A stretch of 23,742 nucleotides of DNA from Spirochaetales bacterium UBA4629 (lineage in GTDB: Bacteria; Spirochaetota; Spirochaetia; Sphaerochaetales; Sphaerochaetaceae). Position numbers and translations under genes: made by a program. Each line of letters starts with the position of its first letter. The first letter of the stretch is position 1. The stretch is taken from positions 1 through 23,742 of the forward strand of contig DHMZ01000117.1 in NCBI GenBank assembly GCA_002406055.1. The letters run 5' to 3'. Positions 16,613 to 23,097 of the stretch are shown piece after piece. Below the pieces are notes generated by a model that worked only from the letters and a program-made list of their open reading frames with translations, searched no databases and was not told where the DNA came from.

Positions 16613-17632
16613 ATGTCAAATTATGTAATTGACAGGAGAGAACGACAGTTTATTGAAGGCTTTCAAAAGTTTTTCTCACTAAACCCAGAGTCGCTTTCTC
16701 CTGAAGAAATAAAAACAATGAATAATAGTTCTTATCCAAGTGGGATCAAGAACAAATACATTTGTCACACAATAAAAGACATATCTGTTACTTCATATAT
16801 AATTCCGGTGACAAATGGAGGAACAGTAACAGCCTATTATATCGTCGACCAAAAACTCCAAGAAAAAGGAACAATGTCTCTTGTTGTCTTTTATCATGGA
16901 GGAGGTTGGTTCCACTCTAACATGGATTTCTACCTAACTTATTTGAAGTATTTTGCATCAAAAATGGAAACAGCCGTTCTTCTTGTCGATTATCGTTTAG
17001 GTCCACAGTACAAGTTTCCTGTAGCAATTGAAGATTGCTTTGATGCTTTTCTTTGGGCAAGAGAAGGTGTTAAGTATTGGAAAATCGATCCAGACCAAGT
17101 ATATATTGCAGGAGATGGCTTTGGAGCCACACTTGCTGCAAGCACAACCATACTTCTTAGAGACAGAAAAGAATCTTTACCAGCTGCTGAGTTACTTTTG
17201 TATCCATTAACAGATGGCAGGCTAAGAACCCAATCAATGGAAATATATAAAGAAACACCTGTCTTTACCCAAAAGATGATTAGCTGGTACATAAAGAATT
17301 ATTCAAGAGAAACAAAGGATAGCCTCTCGCCTTTAATGAGTCCCCTTCTCTCTCAAGACTTATCGAGGCTACCTCCAACACTTATTATTGCTGCAGGCAT
17401 CGATCCCCTCCTCGATGACTCTCTACTTTATGGAGAAGCATTAGAAAGAGATGGCAACAAAGTTAAGGTCTTAGTAGCTGCATCCTCACTGCATGGCTTT
17501 ATTACATTTAAAAAAGCAAGAGGAAGAGAGGAAGCTGAGACAGCTATCTGGCAACTAACTCATGGTAGAAATGTCGAAGCTATCGAATTTCTTTCTAAAT
17601 CAAAATTTAAAGCATTAAAAAAGGGAAAATAA
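16613..17632 (+). CDS. Alpha/beta-hydrolase-3 (HSL-like esterase fold) lacking the nucleophile serine
   Basis: The 339-residue protein has the hormone-sensitive-lipase type fold. The oxyanion motif HGGGW is at 95-99, the acid aspartate is D264 (AGIDPLLDD) and the histidine is H294 (SSLHGF). The nucleophile elbow, normally GDSAGG or GxSxG, reads GDGFG at 167-171: the catalytic serine position is Gly169, encoded by GGC at 17117-17119. The frame is otherwise intact with no sign of decay, so it is either a non-catalytic pseudoenzyme with a binding role or a single-base change (GGC versus AGC). There is no signal peptide. Ribosome-site complementarity before the ATG is weak. A perfect -10 box lies upstream and a structured region follows. 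Confidence 0.88.
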   Translation: MSNYVIDRRERQFIEGFQKFFSLNPESLSPEEIKTMNNSSYPSGIKNKYICHTIKDISVTSYIIPVTNGGTVTAYYIVDQKLQEKGTMSLVVFYHGGGWFHSNMDFYLTYLKYFASKMETAVLLVDYRLGPQYKFPVAIEDCFDAFLWAREGVKYWKIDPDQVYIAGDGFGATLAASTTILLRDRKESLPAAELLLYPLTDGRLRTQSMEIYKETPVFTQKMISWYIKNYSRETKDSLSPLMSPLLSQDLSRLPPTLIIAAGIDPLLDDSLLYGEALERDGNKVKVLVAASSLHGFITFKKARGREEAETAIWQLTHGRNVEAIEFLSKSKFKALKKGK

Positions 17633-17750
17633 AAATTATAAACCCATTCCGAAGTAATGAGACCTAAATTAAGGGGGGGGTAGTCTTAAGGTTTCGGAGA
17701 TGGGCTTATAATCATCAATTAAGAAATGAGTAAACTCATATTGATGATAA
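17625..17750 (-). ncRNA. Two abutting hairpins, possible minus-strand small RNA with C8 loop (or small repeat element)
   Basis: Hairpin A (17711-17748) pairs ATCATCAAT with ATTGATGAT and, inside, ATGAG with CTCAT. Hairpin B (17635-17712) pairs near-perfect 19-20-base arms (ATTATAA.CCCAT..CCGAA type), with an inner ACCU/AGGU stem and a run of eight G on the plus strand, which is C8 in the loop on the minus strand. On the minus strand hairpin B is followed by a U-rich stretch, and an extended -10-like TGATATATA (17756-17764) lies just upstream of hairpin A, so a transcript of about 125 bases is conceivable. Its 3' end would overlap the stop codon of the esterase-fold gene. Alternatives are a MITE/REP-like repeat or a plus-strand regulatory leader of prsW. 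The remainder of the gap to 17828 is AT-rich with nothing recognised. Confidence 0.4.
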
Positions 17751-17828
17751 AAACATATATATCACAGAGCATTTATTTTTGTTTAGTAAATTTTAATAAT
17801 TTTACAATAACTTAATATTGGAGGCAAA

Positions 17829-18545
17829 ATGTTAAGTATTCTACTATTACCACAAACAATTCTCATACTTGCTGCTATAATTCCAGCGATTTTCCTTTTA
17901 ATAAAAGTTTATAAATCAGATAAATTGGAGAAGGAGGATCCCAGATTTATTCTTTTGCTTCTAATTTCAGGAATAATCTCAACTCTTATTGCCTCGTTTC
18001 TTGAAGAAATAGGCTCTTTCTTGCTTTCTATTTCCTTTTCTTCTCCTACTTTGCTATACAATATCATCCTTTATTATATTGTCGTTGCACTCTCAGAAGA
18101 AGGATCAAAGTACCTGCTCTTAAGAAAGAAAACTTGGAACAATGAAAACTTCAATTGTAAATATGATGCTGTTGTTTACGCGGTTGCTGTTTCTCTAGGC
18201 TTTGCTCTTTGGGAAAACATTTTATACGTTTTCAGATATGGTTTATCTGTCGCACTTACAAGAGCAATTACTGCAATTCCTGGACATTGTTCTTTTGGTG
18301 TCTTTATGGGTCTTTGGTATGGAGAGGAAAGAGAACACACAGTATATGGAGAAAAAGCGAGAGCAACAATGTCTCGTATTTTGACACTCGTTTTCCCTAT
18401 TCTTCTCCATGGAACATATGACTTCCTTTGCACATATGCAGAAGATTGGAAAGGAACTATTACCTTTGTAGTTTTTACCATTCTTTTATTCTTCTTCTCT
18501 TTCTTTATAGTGAAAAAGAAAAGTAGCGAAGATCACTACCTATGA
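17829..18545 (+). CDS. prsW: PrsW-family intramembrane metalloprotease
   Basis: This 238-residue protein has about seven membrane helices and belongs to the PrsW/CAAX-protease-like group; B. subtilis PrsW cleaves the anti-sigma factor RsiW. The diagnostic motifs lie in helices: E90-E91-x-x-K94 (EEGSK), W128-E-N (FALWENILYVF), H153 (GHCSFGVFMG) and H194-x3-D198 (LLHGTYD). Length is typical. GGAGG lies seven bases before the ATG. No sigma/anti-sigma pair is adjacent, so the substrate is unknown; host-peptide sensing or bacteriocin immunity are other roles of the wider family. It is flanked on both sides by candidate minus-strand structured RNAs, and a hairpin terminator follows. Confidence 0.88.
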   Translation: MLSILLLPQTILILAAIIPAIFLLIKVYKSDKLEKEDPRFILLLLISGIISTLIASFLEEIGSFLLSISFSSPTLLYNIILYYIVVALSEEGSKYLLLRKKTWNNENFNCKYDAVVYAVAVSLGFALWENILYVFRYGLSVALTRAITAIPGHCSFGVFMGLWYGEEREHTVYGEKARATMSRILTLVFPILLHGTYDFLCTYAEDWKGTITFVVFTILLFFFSFFIVKKKSSEDHYL

Positions 18546-18572
18546 TTATTATTAGAAAAGGTATTCGCAGAA

Positions 18573-18609
18573 CTTCTAGAAAGAGATTTTTAGAAGCTCT
18601 TATTATTTA
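18573..18609 (+). terminator. Probable terminator after prsW
   Basis: CTTCTAGAAA-GAGA-TTTTTAGAAG forms a 10-bp stem (one G-U) with a GAGA loop, followed by CTCTTATTATTT. It lies 28 bases after the prsW stop. The stem is AT-rich and the U-tract imperfect. The stretch 18610-18649 is AT-rich with nothing else recognised. Confidence 0.6.
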
Positions 18610-18649
18610 GAAGCCTCATTAACTCTATCTATTTCTATTTTTTGAAAAT

Positions 18650-18745
18650 AAAAAAACCCCACATAATTGGCAAAAAGGAGGAAACCATGTGTGGGGAACA
18701 AAAGGAGGTTACTGAAACGAGCGATTATCAATTCTCGTTTACTGT
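18650..18745 (-). ncRNA. Candidate small regulatory RNA with two anti-Shine-Dalgarno motifs
   Basis: Read on the minus strand this is a complete-looking small-RNA gene of about 95 bases. It has a promoter immediately upstream and a 5' hairpin, AAACGAG-N12-CTCGTTT (18715-18740). A single-stranded linker contains CCTCCTTTT (18700-18708). A terminator hairpin follows, with stem CCCCACA/TGTGGGG (18690-18696 with 18657-18663), an inner TGG/CCA pair and a 14-base loop holding CCTCCTTTTT (18672-18681), then T7 (18650-18656). CCUCC motifs exposed in loops and linkers are the hallmark of sRNAs that base-pair with ribosome-binding sites, such as B. subtilis RoxS and S. aureus RsaE. It is intergenic between prsW and hydA. 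The opposite strand encodes a 26-codon ORF behind AAGGAGG, which could instead be a small protein. Expression is unproven. Confidence 0.6.
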
Positions 18746-18749
18746 GGTA

Positions 18750-18778
18750 AATATACAAACAAGTTAGACAAATGTAAA
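18750..18778 (-). promoter_or_regulatory. Promoter of the candidate small RNA
   Basis: On the minus strand TTTACA (18773-18778) and TATATT (18750-18755) are separated by exactly 17 bases; each matches sigma-70 consensus at 5 of 6 positions. The implied start (about 18743-18745) falls 3-5 bases before the first hairpin. No protein gene lies downstream on this strand before the T7 terminator. Confidence 0.6.
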
Positions 18779-18857
18779 GAATATTTAATAAAAAAAATAA
18801 TTTTTTTTATTTTCTTTCTGTATTTCTATATTTTTAAAGGAAATATATCAAACAAAA

Positions 18858-18882
18858 ACGGCTTCCATTTTAAAGAAGCCGT
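18858..18882 (-). terminator. Intrinsic terminator after hydA
   Basis: On the minus strand ACGGCTTC-N9-GAAGCCGT makes a perfect 8-bp stem followed by TTTTG, just after the hydA stop. It ends the hydCBA transcript before the candidate sRNA promoter. The stretch 18783-18857 is very AT-rich and holds nothing else recognisable. Confidence 0.85.
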
Positions 18883-18887
18883 CTACT

Positions 18888-20576
18888 TTATTTTTTCTTA
18901 TATTTTACATGCAACAAACTATGCTCTTTTCCAGTAAGAAGTCGAGAATAGAGTGCCGCAACAGAAGGATTGGCTTCAGAGTGCCTTATACTCATCATTC
19001 TATCTGCATCATAAAGCCCATTACCTCTGTTTGTACGAACATTGGCATGAACGAAAGGCTGACCACCGCCACTGACACAACCACCCGGGCAAGCCATTAT
19101 TTCTATGATATCGAACTTTTCGCCATTCTTTACCTTTTCTAATAGCTTTTCAGCATTCATCAAGCCGCTAGCAACGCCTAGTCGTAAAGCAACGCCATCT
19201 TCTGTAGTAAGGTCAAAGATTTTAATACCTTCATTGCCTCTCTCTCCTACATTTGCAATCTTTAAAAGAGAAGAACGAGATTTATCTTTTATAACATTTC
19301 TTAAAACAGCCTCTGTTACACCACCAGTTACTCCAAAAATAACACCAGAACCAGATGAATAATCATATGGATGATCAACAGGTTCTCCATCAATTTCACT
19401 AAGAAGAATTCCTGCTTCTCTAAACATATGTGTTAACTCTTCTGTTGTAATAACAGCATCAACAAGAGCGCCATCTTTTGTCCTAAATTCTTCTCTTTGA
19501 GCTTCAAACTTCTTTGCAGTACAAGGCATGATAGCAACACTGAAAAGCTTTTTGCCCCTTTCGCCTCTCTCTTCTTTAATAATTGAAGCAAACATTTCCA
19601 TAGGAGAACGGCAAGTAGAAACATTATTTAAAAGTTCAGGGTGTTTCTTTTCGCAATATTGAATCCAACCTGGGCAACAAGATGTAATAATTGGAAGATT
19701 CTTTCCTTCTTTTAGTCTTTCCAAGAATTCTTTTGACTCTTCAATTACCGTAATATCTGCAGCGAAAGAGGTATCATAGACCTCGTCAAAACCAATCTTT
19801 CTAAGGGCAGCGAAGATAAGAGGAGATACATCCTTTCCTTCTTCAATACCTTCTAAGTTTCCAAGAGCGACTCTGACAGCAGGAGCTACCTGAACAACGG
19901 TCTTCACACTCTTATCTTCCAATGCATCCCATACTCTTTGAATATCACTACGAGGCATTATTGCTCCAGTAGGACAAGCAACTGCACACTGGCCACAACC
20001 AACACAATCTGTTTCGCTTAGATTCTTGCCAAAAGCTGTGGAAATAACCATCTTGCTTCCTCTATAGGCGAAGTCGATAGCGCCAACATTTTGTACCTCA
20101 TGACATGTTCTTACACAGTCGCCACAAAGGATACACTTTCCTGAATCAAAGACAATGCATTCAGAAGAGTTCTTAACTCTATTTTTGTCTGCACGATTAG
20201 GGAACCTTACTCCATCAATGTTAAACCTAACTGCCAAATCTTGAAGTTTACAAGCCTTGTTGTTTACACATGTTGTACAGTCTCTACAATGATTGGCAAG
20301 TAATAGCTCAAGTATATTTTTTCTATACTTACGAAGTCGTGCAGTATTGGTTTTAATGCTCATTCCACTCTTTGGAGGAGTTGAGCATGAGGTGAAAAGA
20401 TTACCTTTTTCATCTTCAACCATGCACATTCTACATGCACCATATATAGATAAATCTGTATGATAGCAAAAGGTTGGAAGTTTAACTCCAGTCTTTCTTA
20501 TAACTTGGAGCATGTTCTTTTCGCCATTAATAGTTACTGGTATTCCGTCTACATACATGTACTCGGTATCTGTCAT
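18888..20576 (-). CDS. hydA: [FeFe]-hydrogenase catalytic subunit, HydA type (group A)
   Basis: HydA makes or consumes H2 at the H-cluster. Domain order: N-terminal [2Fe-2S] (C37, C48, C51, C64); the His-ligated [4Fe-4S] (H96, C100, C103, C109); two ferredoxin-type clusters (C148-C158 and C191-C201); then the H domain with TSCCPGW (C300/C301), MPCTAKKFEA and MACPGGCVSGGGQP. The proton-transfer residues known from Clostridium CpI (the two glutamates and arginine before TSCC, the first cysteine of the CC pair, and the serine in NNVS) are all present, so it should be active. The 562 residues end in HSLLHVKYKKK without the extra C-terminal [2Fe-2S] domain of Thermotoga HydA. It starts 2 bases after hydB ends. 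Maturases HydEFG are not in the window. Confidence 0.96.
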   Translation of the reverse strand: MTDTEYMYVDGIPVTINGEKNMLQVIRKTGVKLPTFCYHTDLSIYGACRMCMVEDEKGNLFTSCSTPPKSGMSIKTNTARLRKYRKNILELLLANHCRDCTTCVNNKACKLQDLAVRFNIDGVRFPNRADKNRVKNSSECIVFDSGKCILCGDCVRTCHEVQNVGAIDFAYRGSKMVISTAFGKNLSETDCVGCGQCAVACPTGAIMPRSDIQRVWDALEDKSVKTVVQVAPAVRVALGNLEGIEEGKDVSPLIFAALRKIGFDEVYDTSFAADITVIEESKEFLERLKEGKNLPIITSCCPGWIQYCEKKHPELLNNVSTCRSPMEMFASIIKEERGERGKKLFSVAIMPCTAKKFEAQREEFRTKDGALVDAVITTEELTHMFREAGILLSEIDGEPVDHPYDYSSGSGVIFGVTGGVTEAVLRNVIKDKSRSSLLKIANVGERGNEGIKIFDLTTEDGVALRLGVASGLMNAEKLLEKVKNGEKFDIIEIMACPGGCVSGGGQPFVHANVRTNRGNGLYDADRMMSIRHSEANPSVAALYSRLLTGKEHSLLHVKYKKK

Positions 20577-20578
20577 CT

Positions 20579-22459
20579 TTACGCCTCCTTAATTGCACCA
20601 AACTTACAAGTTTCAATACATGTACCACAACGAATACACTTGCTTAAATCAATATTAAATGTCTCTTTAATCTTTCCACTTATAGCTCCAACAGGGCACT
20701 TACGTGAGCATGCAGAACAACCTCTACAGAGTAATGGATCAATATAGATTTTCTTAAGTTTTTGACATTGTCCGGCTGGACACTTCTTTTGATAAACATG
20801 AGCTTCATATTCATCTCTAAAGTTCTTTATTGTGCTAACAACAGGATTAGGAGCAGACTTTCCTAAGCCACAAAGTGCTGTATGAGAGATTGTATCACTA
20901 AGCTCTTCTAGAAGCTCAATATCACCTTCATTGCCGTTTCCATCTACTATTCGCTCAAGGATTTCTAGCATACGCTTTGTGCCCTCACGGCATGGAACAC
21001 ACTTTCCACAGGACTCATTTTGTGTAAAGTGCATAAAGAATCTTGCAACTTCGACCATACATGTATGGCTATCCATAACGACAAGACCACCAGAACCAAT
21101 CATAGCACCTATTTTCTTTAAGTTATCAAAATCGAGAGGAAGATCTAACTGGTCTTTAGTTAAACATGCACCAGAAGGGCCCCCTATCTGAACAGCCTTG
21201 AACTCGCCATCTCCTCTCATTCCTCCACCGATATCGAAAATTATTTTTCTTAGTGTTGTTCCCATAGGAACTTCGATAAGGCCTGTGTTTGTAATGTTAC
21301 CAGTAAGCGCAAAAGCCTTTGTTCCAGGGCTTGTTGGCGTTCCAATTGATAAATACCACTTGGCCCCCTTCCCTATTATTTGAGGAACAGTTGCAAATGT
21401 TTCAACGTTATTTAGTACTGTTGGCGAATCAAAAAGTCCATGTTCTGTAGTACGAGGAGGTTTTACACGAGGAAATCCTCTTTTGCCTTCAATAGATGCT
21501 GTTAATGCCGAACCTTCTCCACAAACAAAGGCACCGGCGCCTTTAGCAATATGAATATCAAAAGAAAAACCAGAACCTAAAATGTTGTCACCAAGAAGAC
21601 CAATTTCTTCTGCTTGTGAAATAGCATTCATCAATCGCTTTACAGCCAAAGGATACTCAGCTCTGACATAGATATAGCCTTCTGTTGCACCGACAGCACG
21701 TCCAGCAATCATCATGCCTTCTATCATTCTATGGGGATCGCCTTCCATGATGGATCTATCCATGAAGGCACCTGGGTCTCCTTCGTCCCCGTTACAAACA
21801 ACATATTTCTTTTCGCCTTTTGCTCTTTTTACCTGCTCCCACTTCTTTCCTGTTGGGAAACCTCCACCACCTCGACCTCGAAGTAATGAAAGTGATACCT
21901 CAGAGACAATCTCATCTGAAGACATGTCAAAGAGGGCTTTTTCAAAAGCACTATAACCACCTATTGCAATATATTCCTTGATGCTATCTGCATCAATCTT
22001 TCCACAATGCTCAAGAACTATTCTTGTCTGTTGCTTATAAAAAGGAATGTCTTCTTGTTTTTCATATACCTGGCCATTTATTTTGTAGCTAAGACGTTCT
22101 ATGCACTCACCTTTTTTAATTGTTTTTTCAATTATTTCATCACAATCTTCTATTTTTACTTTTGTGTATAGCCAGCCCTCTGGCTCTATCCTCAAAAGAG
22201 GCCCCATTTCACAGAAACCATGACAACCACTCTTTTTTAAGCCAATTCCATCACCATGTGGTTCTTTTTCAAGAGTAACAGAGACATTTAGATTCTCTTC
22301 TTCCATCTTTGTCTTTAAACTTTCATATATCTTTAAAGACCCACCAGCAACACAGCCAGTTCCACCACAAACAATTATCTTTCTCTTTTGTGCTTCATAG
22401 GCATTCTTAACTTCTTCTCTTAGCTTCAAAAGATCTTTTCTATTCTTTAATTTGTTCAT
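20579..22459 (-). CDS. hydB: Hydrogenase NAD(H)/FMN subunit, HydB (NuoF-like)
   Basis: HydB carries the flavin site where NAD(H) reacts and passes electrons to HydA. An N-terminal thioredoxin-like [2Fe-2S] domain has CGGTGC and CHGFC pairs. The NuoF core follows with the NADH/FMN loop GRGGGGFPTGKKW and NGDEGDPGAFMDR, then an SLBB segment. The NuoF [4Fe-4S] site is ESCGKCVPCREGT plus the later CGLG. Two C-terminal ferredoxin clusters (CRGCSACSRKCP and CIRCGTCIETCK) finish the 626 residues. This order is that of HydB/HndC in trimeric and tetrameric NAD-linked [FeFe]-hydrogenases. It overlaps hydC by 4 bases (ATGA). Whether the complex bifurcates electrons between ferredoxin and NADH cannot be told from the sequence by eye. 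Confidence 0.95.
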   Translation of the reverse strand: MNKLKNRKDLLKLREEVKNAYEAQKRKIIVCGGTGCVAGGSLKIYESLKTKMEEENLNVSVTLEKEPHGDGIGLKKSGCHGFCEMGPLLRIEPEGWLYTKVKIEDCDEIIEKTIKKGECIERLSYKINGQVYEKQEDIPFYKQQTRIVLEHCGKIDADSIKEYIAIGGYSAFEKALFDMSSDEIVSEVSLSLLRGRGGGGFPTGKKWEQVKRAKGEKKYVVCNGDEGDPGAFMDRSIMEGDPHRMIEGMMIAGRAVGATEGYIYVRAEYPLAVKRLMNAISQAEEIGLLGDNILGSGFSFDIHIAKGAGAFVCGEGSALTASIEGKRGFPRVKPPRTTEHGLFDSPTVLNNVETFATVPQIIGKGAKWYLSIGTPTSPGTKAFALTGNITNTGLIEVPMGTTLRKIIFDIGGGMRGDGEFKAVQIGGPSGACLTKDQLDLPLDFDNLKKIGAMIGSGGLVVMDSHTCMVEVARFFMHFTQNESCGKCVPCREGTKRMLEILERIVDGNGNEGDIELLEELSDTISHTALCGLGKSAPNPVVSTIKNFRDEYEAHVYQKKCPAGQCQKLKKIYIDPLLCRGCSACSRKCPVGAISGKIKETFNIDLSKCIRCGTCIETCKFGAIKEA

Positions 22460-22941
22460 TTGGCGCTCTCTTTTACCTTAAGGCTATAGATAACCTCCAT
22501 AGCTTTATCTGGTGTCATAGATGGATGTACTTCATCATTAACTGTCATAACAGGTGCCAGTCCACAAGCACCTAAACATGATACTGTTTCAATTGTAAAA
22601 AGCTGATCATCTGTTGTTTTTCGGCTAGGAGTAACACCAAGCTCGGATCTTACTCTTTCTAAAATTGGGACGCTACCTCTAACATGGCAAGCTGTTCCGT
22701 CACAAAATTTGATGACATACTTACCTTTCTTTTCTAGAGAAAAATTTTCATAGAATGTTGCAACGCTATAAATACGGGCTTCACTCATATCTAGCTTTTT
22801 AGCTAAATAGGGGAAAACCTCTTGGGGTAAATAATGATAATACTCTTGAATTGTTTGTAGTATTGCAATTATCGAAGACTGTTTAGCACCACATTTGACC
22901 AAAGCAGAATCGACAATCGAATAATCGAATGTCTCAGACAT
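22456..22941 (-). CDS. hydC: Hydrogenase [2Fe-2S] subunit, HydC (NuoE-like)
   Basis: HydC is the small thioredoxin-fold partner of HydB. The four cluster cysteines occur as CDGTAC and CLGAC, the family pattern, behind an N-terminal helical domain (LPQEVFPYLAKKLDMSEARIYSVATFYENF). Its 161 residues are normal. It is first in the hydC-hydB-hydA operon and overlaps hydB by 4 bases. The ATG is preceded by AGAGGAGAAC. Upstream lie two inverted repeats (22968-22985 and 23007-23022) that may be operators. Rex, encoded about 15 kb away, is the expected type of regulator, but no consensus Rex box was seen. Confidence 0.95.
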   Translation of the reverse strand: MSETFDYSIVDSALVKCGAKQSSIIAILQTIQEYYHYLPQEVFPYLAKKLDMSEARIYSVATFYENFSLEKKGKYVIKFCDGTACHVRGSVPILERVRSELGVTPSRKTTDDQLFTIETVSCLGACGLAPVMTVNDEVHPSMTPDKAMEVIYSLKVKESAK

Positions 22942-22967
22942 TATGTTCTCCTCTTTTTATACAATTA

Positions 22968-23022
22968 TCTAATCCTAACATTAGAAAAGAGGAAAAATAA
23001 ACCATGAGATAAAAATTTATCT
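22968..23022 (-). promoter_or_regulatory. hydCBA control region with two inverted repeats
   Basis: The 23-base-scale palindromes are TCTAAT-N6-ATTAGA at 22968-22985 and AGATAAA-AA-TTTATCT at 23007-23022. The first lies over the likely -10 region (GATAAT or TATAAA types on the minus strand), the second about where an upstream operator would be. No confident -35/-10 pair was assigned. Confidence 0.4.
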
Positions 23023-23050
23023 TTTATTTTACAAAGATATGTTCATGAAT

Positions 23051-23076
23051 GAAAAAGCCCCACAAAAGTGGAGCCT
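23051..23076 (-). terminator. Intrinsic terminator after the outer-membrane protein gene
   Basis: On the minus strand AGGCTCCAC-TTTT-GTGGGGCTT forms a 9-bp stem (two G-U pairs) followed by TTTC, about 22 bases after the stop codon at 23098. Confidence 0.78.
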
Positions 23077-23097
23077 AAAACTAGTTCAGAGTCTTTC

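Noticed and set aside
17635..17712. Integron attC site
   Set aside because: The arms lack the RYYYAAC/GTTRRRY ends and no integrase gene or cassette array is present.
18687..18767. 26-codon plus-strand ORF behind AAGGAGG-AAACC-ATG, opposite the candidate sRNA
   Set aside because: The ribosome-like site is simply the complement of the sRNA loop motif; the minus strand has a promoter, hairpins and U-tract that explain the sequence better. Kept as the main alternative, not annotated as CDS.
22942..23040. Canonical Rex operator at the hydC promoter
   Set aside because: Only a half-site-like TTGTAAAA is present; no TTGTTAA-N4-TTAACAA palindrome.
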